The notes under the pieces are model-generated. The model worked only from the letters and a program-made list of their open reading frames with translations. It did no database searches and was not told the DNA's origin. This document shows, in pieces, positions 7,890-21,911 of a DNA stretch of 45,560 nucleotides; position 1 is the first letter of the stretch; each line of letters starts with the position of its first letter. The DNA lies in assembly GCA_020443345.1 (NCBI GenBank), contig JAGRIH010000029.1:1-45560 (forward strand). The letters are read 5' to 3'. This DNA comes from Halioglobus sp. (GTDB lineage Bacteria; Pseudomonadota; Gammaproteobacteria; Pseudomonadales; Halieaceae). The position numbers and the translations under genes were made by a program.

Positions 7890-8588
7890 ATGCGCTTTTT
7901 CACTCTCCTGCTCTTGCTGCTGGTCTGTCCCGCGGGGGCCGCGGAAACCATCCGCGTCGCAGTGGCGGCCAATTTCAGGGCGACACTGCAGGACATCAGC
8001 GCCGGCTTCGAGCGGGCCAGCGGCCACCGGGTGATTTTGAGCAGCGCGTCCACCGGCATGCTGTACACGCAGATTACCCACGGCGCACCGTTTGACCTGT
8101 TTTTTGCGGCGGACCGCGCGACACCTGAAAAACTGCTCGCCAGCGGCGCTTTTCCCACTGCGCAAAGCACGTTTTGCTATGCCCGGGGCGCGCTGGTGCT
8201 GGCGGGTGCCGAGCACGGGGGCAACTCGCTGGCAAACCCGGCCCGCAGCCTGGCGATCGCCAACCCGGCGACCGCACCCTATGGCGTGGCGGCACTGGAA
8301 GTGCTGGAGCGACCCGAGTTCGCCGCCGGCAAAGCGCGCAAGCTGGTGCGCGGCAGCAACGTGGTACAGGCCTACCAGTTCTGGCACAGCGGCGCCGTCG
8401 ACCTGGCACTGGTGCCGCGCGCACTGGCCCCCGGGGCGTGGCAGGTGCCCCTGGACTGGTACTCGCCCATCGAGCAGCACGCGATCGCGCTGGGGCACAG
8501 CGAGGCGGTCGATGCCTACCTGAAATGGATCAGAAGTGATACCGTGCGCAACCTGATCGAGGATGCTGGCTACGACCCTTGCCCATGA
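7890..8588 (+). CDS. modA: Molybdate ABC transporter, periplasmic binding protein ModA
   Basis: ModA captures molybdate (or tungstate) in the periplasm and delivers it to ModB. From the ATG at 7890 the protein is 232 residues, with a signal peptide of about 18 residues ending A-G-A-A. The mature part starts E-T-I-R-V-A-V-A-A-N-F. It has S-S-A-S-T-G near residue 50, supplying oxyanion-binding serines, and D-L-F-F-A-A-D. The gene overlaps modB by 4 bp (ATGA). A weaker TTG start 27 bases upstream is in frame but would spoil the signal peptide. No ModE-type palindrome is evident in the 80-bp gap after comF. Confidence 0.95.
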   Translation: MRFFTLLLLLLVCPAGAAETIRVAVAANFRATLQDISAGFERASGHRVILSSASTGMLYTQITHGAPFDLFFAADRATPEKLLASGAFPTAQSTFCYARGALVLAGAEHGGNSLANPARSLAIANPATAPYGVAALEVLERPEFAAGKARKLVRGSNVVQAYQFWHSGAVDLALVPRALAPGAWQVPLDWYSPIEQHAIALGHSEAVDAYLKWIRSDTVRNLIEDAGYDPCP

Positions 8589-9265
8589 CGACTGCCGAGC
8601 TGGACGCGATAAGACTGACGCTTGCGCTGGCTGCTATTACCACCATCGCGCTGCTGATTCTGGGCACACCCCTGGCCTGGTGGCTGTCCCGGCACCGCGG
8701 CAGTGTGCCGGCCATGTTGGAATCCGTAATCGCCCTGCCGCTGATACTGCCGCCCACGGTACTGGGCTTTTACCTGCTGCTGCTGTTCGCTCCCGGCACC
8801 TGGCTGGGCCGGCTGTGGCTGCAGCTCACTGGTAGCCAGCTGGCGTTCAGTTTCAGCGCCCTGGTGATCGGTTCCGTCATTTACTCCCTGCCCTTTGTAG
8901 TCCAGCCGCTGCAGTCCGCCTTTGCCCGGGTGCCGGACGACCTGCTGCAGGCCGCGGCGACGCTGGGCGCCGCCCCGCGCGACCAGTTCCTGTCGGTGGT
9001 CCTGCCCCTGACGCGGCGCAGTTTCATCACCGCCGCCAGCCTCGGCTTTGCCCACACGGTGGGCGAGTTTGGCGTCATCCTCATGATCGGCGGCAACATT
9101 CCCGGCGAAACCCAGGTGCTCTCCGTGGCCCTGTACGATTACGTGGAGTCGCTGCAGTTCGAGCAGGCACACCGCCTGGCCGGTATCATGGTGGTGTTCT
9201 CGCTGGCGCTGTTATTCTTCCTCTACCGCCGCGACCGGCGCGATGGCTGGCGGGTACAGCCTTGA
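8585..9265 (+). CDS. modB: Molybdate ABC transporter permease ModB
   Basis: This 226-residue inner-membrane permease has about five hydrophobic segments and the cytoplasmic EAA-type loop (A-A-A-T-L-G-A-A-P-R-D-Q-F at roughly residues 120-132) that docks with ModC. The segment A-L-P-L-I-L-P-P-T-V-L-G-F-Y-L-L is characteristic of ModB. The ATG at 8585 overlaps the modA stop as ATGA, and its own stop overlaps the modC start. It moves molybdate across the membrane. Confidence 0.96.
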   Translation: MTTAELDAIRLTLALAAITTIALLILGTPLAWWLSRHRGSVPAMLESVIALPLILPPTVLGFYLLLLFAPGTWLGRLWLQLTGSQLAFSFSALVIGSVIYSLPFVVQPLQSAFARVPDDLLQAAATLGAAPRDQFLSVVLPLTRRSFITAASLGFAHTVGEFGVILMIGGNIPGETQVLSVALYDYVESLQFEQAHRLAGIMVVFSLALLFFLYRRDRRDGWRVQP

Positions 9266-10404
9266 GCGGATTGGCCTCGAGCGCAAAGGGGCTGGCACTG
9301 CGCCTGAGCTGTGCGGGCGATCGCGGTTTTGTGCTGCGCCTGGACTGCGAGCTGCCGGACCGCGGCATCACCGCGGTCTACGGCGCCAGCGGCAGCGGCA
9401 AGAGCACCCTGCTGGACTGTATCGCCGGCCTGCGCCGGCCCGCCGGCGACAGTCTCATCCGCTTTCGCGATACCACCTGGCAGGACGGGGAGCGCTTCGT
9501 GCCGCCCTGGCAGCGCCGTATCGGCTATGTGTTTCAGGATGCGCGGCTGTTTCCCCACCTCAGCGCGGAGCAGAACCTGGACTATGCGCTGGCGCGCCGC
9601 AACGGGCTTCGCAATGGGGGCCCCGGCGATGGACAGGCGGGCGCAATCGACAAGCGGCAACTGGTGGCGCTGCTGGAGCTGGGGCCCCTGCTGGAGAGCA
9701 AACCGCAGGCGCTGTCGGGCGGACAGAAACAGCGCGTGGCAATCGCCCGCGCCCTGCTGTGCGCGCCGCGCCTGCTGCTGCTGGACGAGCCGCTGGCCAA
9801 CCTGGATCACGCGGCCTCCGAGCAGTGCCTGGCCCACCTGCAGCGCCTGGCCCGCGAGCTCGACCTGCCCATGCTCTATGTCAGCCACGCTATCGAGGAG
9901 GTCAGCCAGCTGGCGGATCACCTGCTATTGCTGGAGCGCGGTGCAGTGCAGGATCAGGGCGCCATGCTGGACTTGTGCAGCCGCCTGGATACCCGCCTGT
10001 CCCAGGATGAACAGGCCGCGGCCATCGTCGTGGCCACGGTCGCCCGACACGACGAGGCCTTCGGGCTCAGTGAGCTGGAACTGGAGGGCCAGACACTGCT
10101 GGTGCGCCACCTGTCCCAGGCCCCGGGACAGCGCCGGCGCCTGCGCATCCCCGCTCGGGACGTGAGCATCTGCCGGCAGCGGCCCCGCGACAGCAGCATC
10201 CTGAATATCCTGCCGGTGACACTGCGTGAAATCGGCGCCGGCGACGAGGCCCGCGTGCTGCTGCGTCTGGCGCTGGGCTCGCAGTACCTGCTGGCGCGCA
10301 TTACCCGCAAATCCGCGGTGGAGCTGCAACTGCAGGTGGGTGACCGGCTGTACGCCCAGATCAAGAGTGCCGCCCTGCTGCTGGAGAGCGCCGACCACGC
10401 ATGA
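9262..10404 (+). CDS. modC: Molybdate ABC transporter ATPase ModC
   Basis: This 380-residue ATP-binding subunit has Walker A G-A-S-G-S-G-K-S-T (41-49), the signature L-S-G-G-Q-K-Q-R (151-158), Walker B L-L-L-L-D-E-P (171-177) and the switch histidine in Y-V-S-H-A. The C-terminal third (about 290-380) is a molybdate-binding TOBE/Mop domain, marking ModC among ABC ATPases. The start is a TTG overlapping the modB stop as TTGA; no better start lies nearby. Its stop overlaps the next gene as ATGA. Confidence 0.95.
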   Translation: MSGLASSAKGLALRLSCAGDRGFVLRLDCELPDRGITAVYGASGSGKSTLLDCIAGLRRPAGDSLIRFRDTTWQDGERFVPPWQRRIGYVFQDARLFPHLSAEQNLDYALARRNGLRNGGPGDGQAGAIDKRQLVALLELGPLLESKPQALSGGQKQRVAIARALLCAPRLLLLDEPLANLDHAASEQCLAHLQRLARELDLPMLYVSHAIEEVSQLADHLLLLERGAVQDQGAMLDLCSRLDTRLSQDEQAAAIVVATVARHDEAFGLSELELEGQTLLVRHLSQAPGQRRRLRIPARDVSICRQRPRDSSILNILPVTLREIGAGDEARVLLRLALGSQYLLARITRKSAVELQLQVGDRLYAQIKSAALLLESADHA

Positions 10405-11381
10405 ACCACCACCCCTACGACAGGCTGACGCCGGAGACGGTGATAGACGCGGTGGAATCCGCGGGCTACCGCAGTGACGCCCGCCTGCTGGCGCTGAACA
10501 GCTACGAAAACCGCGTCTACCAGGTGGGTATCGAGGACGCCGCGCCGCTGATTGCAAAGTTCTACCGCCCGCAGCGCTGGAGCGAAGCCCAGATTCGCGA
10601 AGAGCACGCATTCAGCCTGGAACTGCAGGGGGCCGAGATCTCCGTCGTGGCGCCGCTGGTCGACAGCCGCGGCGAGAGCCTGCACTGCTTCGAGGGCTTT
10701 CACTTTGCGCTGTTCCCGCGCCGCGGCGGCTACCCCCCGGAACTGGACAACCTGGACAATATGCTGGTGCTGGGACGCACCCTGGGGCGCATCCACGCGG
10801 TGGGCGCGGCGCGGCAGTTCACCCGCCGCCAGCAGCTCACGGTAGAGCGCATGATTGGCGCCAGCCGCGCTTTCGTGCTGGAGGGCTTCATGCCGCGCGA
10901 TCTGGTACCCGCCTACGAGACACTGACGGCGGACCTGCACAGCGCGGCCTCTGAGCTGTACGATCAGGCCCGGCCCGCCGACCTGATTCGCGTGCACGGC
11001 GACTGCCATGTCGGCAATATCCTGTGGCGCGACGATACCGCCCATTTCGTGGACCTGGACGACTGCTGCACGGCGCCGGCGATACAGGATTTGTGGATGT
11101 TCCTCAACGGCGAGCGCCACGAGCGCGAGCTGCAACTGTCCGAACTGGTGGCGGGCTATACTGAGTTCTGCGATTTTGATCCCCGGCAACTGCGCTGGAT
11201 CGAGGCATTGCGCGCCATGCGCCTGATCCACTACGCCGCATGGCTGGCGCGGCGCTGGGAGGACCCTGCCTTTCCCCGCTGCTTCACCTGGTTTAACACC
11301 GAGCGCTACTGGGCCCAGCACATCCTGGAGCTGCGCGAGCAACTGGCCGCGCTGCAGGAAGAGCCGCTGCGACTGCTGTGA
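10401..11381 (+). CDS. srkA: Stress response Ser/Thr kinase of the SrkA (YihE/RdoA) family
   Basis: The 326-residue protein has an aminoglycoside-phosphotransferase-like kinase fold. Visible motifs are N-S-Y-E-N-R-V-Y-Q-V-G (nucleotide loop, residues 33-43), I-A-K-F-Y-R-P (lysine 53), the catalytic loop H-G-D-C-H-V-G-N (199-206) and the metal-binding D-L-D-D (218-221). This pattern and length fit SrkA/YihE, which counters stress-induced death, linked to the MazEF and Cpx responses in E. coli. The 4-bp overlap with modC implies co-transcription with the molybdate genes, an unusual pairing whose meaning is unclear. It is cytosolic. Confidence 0.92.
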   Translation: MNHHPYDRLTPETVIDAVESAGYRSDARLLALNSYENRVYQVGIEDAAPLIAKFYRPQRWSEAQIREEHAFSLELQGAEISVVAPLVDSRGESLHCFEGFHFALFPRRGGYPPELDNLDNMLVLGRTLGRIHAVGAARQFTRRQQLTVERMIGASRAFVLEGFMPRDLVPAYETLTADLHSAASELYDQARPADLIRVHGDCHVGNILWRDDTAHFVDLDDCCTAPAIQDLWMFLNGERHERELQLSELVAGYTEFCDFDPRQLRWIEALRAMRLIHYAAWLARRWEDPAFPRCFTWFNTERYWAQHILELREQLAALQEEPLRLL

Positions 11382-11401
11382 TTGCCTGACGATAGCAGCC
11401 C

Positions 11402-12082
11402 TTGTACGCCAACTCACGCCACATTGTCAGCAACCAGCAACACCTGCACCCGCGGCTGGCAGCCGTGGTGGCGCGGCACCTCGTCACGGTATCGCGCAAA
11501 CCCATGGCGCGCCACAATATCCAGGCCTTTGAGCAGTTACAGCGCCGGCTGCAGCTGTCGCCGCGGGCGCTGGTGCTCGACTCGTTTTGCGGCACCGGAC
11601 ACAGCACTGTGACGCTCGCCGAGCGACACCCCGACCACCTGGTGGTGGGTATCGACAAATCTGGCCGCCGCCTGCAACGACACCCGCCCCTGAGGCCGGA
11701 CAACTGCCTGTTGCTGCAGGCGGATTGTGCGGCCATCTGGCAGCTGCTGGCCGCACGAAAACTGGCCGTGGACTACCACTACCTGCTCTACCCCAATCCC
11801 TGGCCCAAGGCCAGACACCTGCAGCGGCGTATCCACGGCCACGCGAGCTTTCCCCTGCTGCTGCAACTCGCGGCGAGCGGCCGGCCGGGTCGACTGCAAC
11901 TGCGCAGCAACTGGCAGACATACGTGGAGGAGTTCGGTGTGGCGCTGCACCTGGCGGGCGTTCGCGGCAGTGTATCGCGGGTGAGCGCAGCGCAGGCACT
12001 GACGCTGTTCGAGCAAAAGTACCGGGACAGCGGCCACAGTCTGTGGCAGCTGAGCGCGGACGGTGGCCGCGCCACACCGTGA
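11402..12082 (+). CDS. TrmB-like SAM-dependent methyltransferase
   Basis: The 226-residue protein resembles tRNA (guanine-46-N7)-methyltransferase. A SAM-binding motif L-D-S-F-C-G-T-G-H-S-T lies at residues 59-69, V-V-G-I-D-K-S near 81, and a P-N-P-W-P-K-A-R-H segment at 131-139 matches the TrmB P-D-P-W-P-K-K-R-H signature. The N-terminal region and F-C-G-T-G differ from canonical TrmB, so it is probably a paralogue rather than the housekeeping enzyme. Substrate unknown; tRNA is likely. The start is uncertain: TTG at 11402 retains a conserved-looking N-terminus (S-N-Q-Q-H-L-H-P), whereas the first in-frame ATG (about 11504) would remove it. It lies 20 nt after srkA. Confidence 0.8.
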   Translation: MYANSRHIVSNQQHLHPRLAAVVARHLVTVSRKPMARHNIQAFEQLQRRLQLSPRALVLDSFCGTGHSTVTLAERHPDHLVVGIDKSGRRLQRHPPLRPDNCLLLQADCAAIWQLLAARKLAVDYHYLLYPNPWPKARHLQRRIHGHASFPLLLQLAASGRPGRLQLRSNWQTYVEEFGVALHLAGVRGSVSRVSAAQALTLFEQKYRDSGHSLWQLSADGGRATP

Positions 12083-12087
12083 CGCAA

Positions 12088-12109
12088 TCACTTGTATAAT
12101 CTACAGTGA
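12088..12109 (+). promoter_or_regulatory. -10 element inside a short inverted repeat upstream of cysE
   Basis: TATAAT (12095-12100) lies about 32 nt upstream of the cysE ATG and is enclosed by TCACT (12088-12092) and AGTGA (12105-12109). No good -35 is visible at 16-18 nt. The arms are only 5 bp, so an operator role is speculative; the -10 itself is plausible. Confidence 0.35.
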
Positions 12110-12132
12110 TGAATCAAGCAAGAGGTGACACC

Positions 12133-12951
12133 ATGTCGATTGATAACGACGATCCCGTGTGGCAGCGGATTCGCGAAGAGACGGCCCGCCACGCCAGCAG
12201 GGAACCGGTTCTGGCCAGTTTCATGCACGCCACCATTCTCAACCACGTCCGGCTGGAGCTGGCGCTGAGTTTCCACCTGGCGACCCAGCTGGACAGTCCC
12301 ACCGCCTCCTCGCTGCTGTTGCGGGAAGTCATGCTCGAAGCCATGGACAGCGATGCGTCCATTCGCCACGCCGTGCGCGCCGACCTGCAGGCGGTGATAG
12401 ACCGGGACTCCGCCTGCAATCAAATGTACATCCCCTTCCTGTACTTCAAGGGCTTTCACGCACTGCAGACCCAGCGCGTGTCACACTGGCTGTGGAACAG
12501 CGGCCGCGAATCGCTGGCGCTGTTTTTCCAGAACCGCATGTCGTCCGAGTTCGCGGTGGACATACACCCCGCGGCGCGCATGGGGCACGGCATCATGCTG
12601 GACCACGCCACCGGCCTGGTTATCGGGGAAACCGCGGTGGTGGGCAACAACGTGTCGATACTGCAGTCCGTCACGCTCGGCGGGACCGGCAAGGACGAGG
12701 GCGATCGCCACCCGAAAATCAGCGATGGCGTACTGATCAGCGCCGGCGCCAAAATTCTGGGCAATATCCGCGTGGGGGAGGGCGCCAAAGTCGGCGCCGG
12801 CAGTGTCGTGCTCGAAGAGGTACCGCCCCACACCACCGTCGCCGGCGTGCCCGCCCGCATCGTGGGACGGCCGTCATCGGATCAACCGGCCCTGGACATG
12901 GACCACGACTTTTACTGCGACGAGTCTGCCGACAAGCAAAAGGCGGGGTAG
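12133..12951 (+). CDS. cysE: Serine O-acetyltransferase CysE
   Basis: CysE transfers acetyl from acetyl-CoA to serine, the committing step of cysteine synthesis. The 272-residue protein has an N-terminal helical domain (W-x-x-I-R-E-E-T) and a C-terminal left-handed beta-helix built from hexapeptide repeats. The region D-I-H-P-A-A-R-M-G-H-G-I-M-L-D-H-A-T-G carries the catalytic Asp/His pair, followed by S-I-L-Q-S-V-T-L-G-G-T-G-K. A C-terminal tail after G-V-P-A-R-I-V-G-R would form the CysK-binding end, although it lacks the usual terminal isoleucine. The chosen ATG has AGAGGT 8 nt upstream; an earlier in-frame ATG lacks this. It is convergent with hemE, with 30 bp between and no clear terminator. 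Confidence 0.96.
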   Translation: MSIDNDDPVWQRIREETARHASREPVLASFMHATILNHVRLELALSFHLATQLDSPTASSLLLREVMLEAMDSDASIRHAVRADLQAVIDRDSACNQMYIPFLYFKGFHALQTQRVSHWLWNSGRESLALFFQNRMSSEFAVDIHPAARMGHGIMLDHATGLVIGETAVVGNNVSILQSVTLGGTGKDEGDRHPKISDGVLISAGAKILGNIRVGEGAKVGAGSVVLEEVPPHTTVAGVPARIVGRPSSDQPALDMDHDFYCDESADKQKAG

Positions 12952-12981
12952 CACCCCGGTTAAAGGTACCGCAGCAGCGCG

Positions 12982-14052
12982 TTAATCGCCATTGTGGTAC
13001 TGCGGCGACAAGTCCTGCACCGCATCCACAAACGCCGTCACGTGATCCGGGTCTACCCCCGGGGTAATCCCGTGCCCCAGGTTGAACACGTGGCCGGCGC
13101 CGTGCCCGTAGGCGGCCAGAATCGCCGCCACCTCGCTGCGAATGCGCTGCGGTGAGGCAAACAGCATGGCGGGGTCCATGTTGCCCTGCAGCGCTACGCG
13201 GTCGCCAATCAGCGCGCGCGCGGCGCCGATATCCGTGGTCCAGTCGATGCCCACCGCCTGCGCCCCGCACTCGGCAATCACGTTCAACCACTGGCCCCCG
13301 CCCTTGGTAAACACGACAACCGGCACCTTGCGGCCCTCCGCCTCGACCGGCAGCCGGGAGATGATGCGCTGCATGTATTTCAGGGAAAACTCCCGGTAGC
13401 CCGCGGCGCTGAGGCTGCCGCCCCAGGTATCGAACAACTGCAGCGCCTGGGCGCCGGCGCGCACCTGCGCACAGAGGTAGTCCGCCACCGCGTCGGCCAG
13501 CAGGGACAGCAACTGGTGCATCAACTCCGGCCGGTCGTAGGCCATGGTCTTAACGTGCGCAAAGTCTTTCGAGGAGCCGCCCTCGACCATGTAGGTCGCC
13601 AGCGTCCACGGGCTGCCGGAGAAGCCGATCAGGGGCACCTGGCCATTGAGTTCACGGCGGATGGTGCGCACCGCCGCCATGACGTAGCCCAGGTCGTCGT
13701 CCGCAGTGATCGCGTTGAGCGATGCCAGGTCGGCCTCACTGCGCACCGTCTTGCGAAAGCGCGGGCCCTCGCCCTCCTCGAAGTACAGACCCAGCCCCAG
13801 TGCATCGGGCACCGTCAGGATATCGGAAAACAGGATCGCCGCGTCCATGGGGTAGCGGCGCAGCGGCTGCACGGTGACTTCGCAGGCCAGTTCAGCATTC
13901 TTGCACAGGTCCAGAAAGGACCCGGCCTGTGCCCGGGTGGCCCGGTATTCCGGCAGGTAGCGTCCGGCCTGGCGCATCATCCATACCGGTGTGCGATCCA
14001 CGTCCTGGCGCAACAGCGCCCGCAGGAAACGGTCGTTTTTAAGTTCAGTCAT
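12982..14052 (-). CDS. hemE: Uroporphyrinogen decarboxylase HemE
   Basis: HemE removes four carboxyl groups from uroporphyrinogen III to give coproporphyrinogen III in haem synthesis. The 356-residue protein carries both family signatures: [16 protein letters not shown] (22-37) and [13 protein letters not shown] (about 144-156). D-T-W-G-G and G-N-M-D-P segments occur further on. Length is normal. It follows gltD by about 42 bp on the same strand, the order known from Pseudomonas (gltB-gltD-hemE), so it is probably read through from the glutamate synthase genes. Confidence 0.98.
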   Translation of the reverse strand: MTELKNDRFLRALLRQDVDRTPVWMMRQAGRYLPEYRATRAQAGSFLDLCKNAELACEVTVQPLRRYPMDAAILFSDILTVPDALGLGLYFEEGEGPRFRKTVRSEADLASLNAITADDDLGYVMAAVRTIRRELNGQVPLIGFSGSPWTLATYMVEGGSSKDFAHVKTMAYDRPELMHQLLSLLADAVADYLCAQVRAGAQALQLFDTWGGSLSAAGYREFSLKYMQRIISRLPVEAEGRKVPVVVFTKGGGQWLNVIAECGAQAVGIDWTTDIGAARALIGDRVALQGNMDPAMLFASPQRIRSEVAAILAAYGHGAGHVFNLGHGITPGVDPDHVTAFVDAVQDLSPQYHNGD

Positions 14053-14094
14053 GCCGGGGCTCCTTCAGCCGGGTGTCGGGGAGGATTCAAGCTC

Positions 14095-19979
<5,885 letters not shown>

Positions 19980-20064
19980 AATCAGTCCAGAATAACAAAC
20001 AAAAACAATAAGTTACGTCGACATACCCGGCGCCTTGACAGCACCCGGGCCAAAAGGGGAGGTT

Positions 20065-20093
20065 ATTCTACACAGATGACCAGTGCGCGACAA
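20065..20093 (-). promoter_or_regulatory. Promoter of gltBD-hemE
   Basis: On the minus strand TTGTCG (20088-20093) and TAGAAT (20065-20070) are 17 nt apart, about 85 nt upstream of the gltB ATG, in the 173-bp gap after aroB. The leader that follows includes a T-rich stretch just before the start. No known operator was recognised. Confidence 0.65.
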
Positions 20094-20152
20094 ACACTCG
20101 CGGGAGGGCGGATTTCAGGGAGTGTTGGGGGGAGTTTTGCGCCCCTGACAGC

Positions 20153-21244
20153 TCAGGAACTGAAAGCGCCACACCCGTCCAGCAGGCTGAGCAGCTCTTG
20201 CCGGCTGACATCGTCGACGATCACCGCCGCGCCAATGGCCCGCAGCAGCACCAGGCGCAGGCGCGTGTCGAGAACCTTCTTGTCACGCGCCATCAGCTCG
20301 AGAAACGCCTCGGCCCGCATGTCCGGTGGCGGTGCCACCGGCAGGTGCATGTCCTGTAGCAAGCGGCGCAAATCGGCCAGTTCCGCGGCGGCAACGAGGC
20401 CGCGGCGCACCGACAGATCCATCGCGAGCACCATCCCGGCGGCCACGGCCTCGCCGTGCAGCCAGTTACCGTAACCCTGCGCCGTTTCAATCGCGTGACC
20501 GAACGTGTGCCCCAGGTTGAGAATGGCGCGCAGCCCGCTCTCGCGCTCATCAGCCGCCACCACCTGTGCCTTGTTGTTACAGCTGCGCTCGATCGCCTCT
20601 GCCAGCGCCGCCTCCTCGCGCGCCAGCAGCCGCGGCATCTGTGCCTGCAGCCAGCGATAAAACGGCTCATCCGCGATCAGACCGTACTTCAGTACTTCCG
20701 CCAGCCCCGCACGCAGCTCGCGGTCCGGCAGTGTCTGCAGCGTGTTGGTATCGATAAGCACGGCGCGCGGCTGGTAGAAGGCCCCGATCATGTTCTTGCC
20801 CAGCGGGTGGTTTACCGCGGTCTTGCCGCCCACCGACGAATCGACCTGCGCCAGCAGCGTGGTCGGCACCTGCACCAGGTTGACCCCGCGCTGGTAGCAG
20901 GCCGCGGCAAAACCCGCGACGTCCCCGACCACGCCGCCGCCGAGGGCGACGAAGGTGGTGGTGCGGTCGTGGTTGTCGCGCATCACGCGGTCAAAGATAC
21001 GCTCCAGTGTCTGCAGGGTCTTGAACTGCTCGCCATCGGGCAGGATCACCTCGGTGACCCGGCGCCCGTCCCCCAGGGCCGCCCTGACCGGCTCCATATA
21101 GAGCGGCGCCACGGTGTCGTTGCTCACGATCACCGCCTGGGACCCGGCGACATGCCGCGCCAGAAACGCCGGATCGGCCAGCAGGTCGCGGCCAATGTAG
21201 ACCGGGTAGCTGCGCTCTCCCAGATCGACATGCAGGGTGTGCAT
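20153..21244 (-). CDS. aroB: 3-dehydroquinate synthase AroB
   Basis: AroB converts DAHP to 3-dehydroquinate, second step of the shikimate pathway, with NAD and a metal ion. From the ATG at 21244 the protein is 363 residues, starting [14 protein letters not shown]. Visible motifs are [10 protein letters not shown], the glycine-rich [15 protein letters not shown], and metal-binding histidines in [12 protein letters not shown] and [14 protein letters not shown] 12 bases earlier has a better-placed GAGGA and may be the real start, adding four residues. It follows aroK by about 130 bp. Confidence 0.97.
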   Translation of the reverse strand: MHTLHVDLGERSYPVYIGRDLLADPAFLARHVAGSQAVIVSNDTVAPLYMEPVRAALGDGRRVTEVILPDGEQFKTLQTLERIFDRVMRDNHDRTTTFVALGGGVVGDVAGFAAACYQRGVNLVQVPTTLLAQVDSSVGGKTAVNHPLGKNMIGAFYQPRAVLIDTNTLQTLPDRELRAGLAEVLKYGLIADEPFYRWLQAQMPRLLAREEAALAEAIERSCNNKAQVVAADERESGLRAILNLGHTFGHAIETAQGYGNWLHGEAVAAGMVLAMDLSVRRGLVAAAELADLRRLLQDMHLPVAPPPDMRAEAFLELMARDKKVLDTRLRLVLLRAIGAAVIVDDVSRQELLSLLDGCGAFSS

Positions 21245-21376
21245 AAGCAGAGACACGGGTTTTCCTCGGGTTTGGTGAACTGCAATCGCGGTCGCGCCGC
21301 GTCGGCCCGCCGGCATCGTATTGTACGGCAGTTTCTGATTGCGTGGCAGGAAGCGCTGCACCTGCGCAGCGGGTTC

Positions 21377-21895
21377 CTAGTGCTCCTGTAGCTCGCTCAC
21401 CAGTCGCTGGGCAACGGAACGTGGGCTGCAACGGTCGGTTTCGATGATGTGGTCTGCAATTTCCCGGTACAGGGGATCGCGGACCGCCATCAACTGGCGC
21501 AGCACCTGTTCCGGGTCGCCCTTCTGCAGCAGCGGCCGGCGCCGGTCGCGCCGGGTGCGGCGCACCTGCTCCTGCACCGTTGCATAGAGGTAGACCACGA
21601 AGCCCCGGCTCGCCAGCGCCCGGCGATTCTCCGGGCGCAGGATCGCGCCGCCCCCCGTGGCGAGCACCACGCCATCCCACAGCGTCATTTCCTCCACCAC
21701 CAACTGCTCCCGGTCGCGAAATCCCTCCTCGCCCTCGACATCGAATATCCAGGGGATGTCGGCGCCGGTGCGCGCCTCGATTTCGGCATCGGTATCGGCG
21801 AAACGCAGCTTGAGATGCTGCGCCAGGTACTTGCCAATGGTGCTCTTGCCGGCCCCCATGGGGCCGACCAGAAACACTCTGTGCAGGGCGGGCAT
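21377..21895 (-). CDS. aroK: Shikimate kinase AroK
   Basis: AroK phosphorylates shikimate with ATP. The 172-residue protein has the P-loop G-P-M-G-A-G-K-S-T (11-19), the substrate-binding D-T-D-A-E-I-E near residue 34, G-F-R-D-R-E near 58, G-G-G-A near 81 and a lid segment R-D-R-R-R-P-L-L near 117. It is typical in length. It follows pilQ by 16 bp on the same strand, as in Pseudomonas, and is probably transcribed at least partly with the pilMNOPQ genes. Confidence 0.97.
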   Translation of the reverse strand: MPALHRVFLVGPMGAGKSTIGKYLAQHLKLRFADTDAEIEARTGADIPWIFDVEGEEGFRDREQLVVEEMTLWDGVVLATGGGAILRPENRRALASRGFVVYLYATVQEQVRRTRRDRRRPLLQKGDPEQVLRQLMAVRDPLYREIADHIIETDRCSPRSVAQRLVSELQEH

Positions 21896-21911
21896 CTACG
21901 GCGATCGAACC

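Noticed and set aside
12952-12981. Terminator between convergent cysE and hemE
   Set aside because: The 30-bp gap has no stem-loop with a T-tract on either strand.
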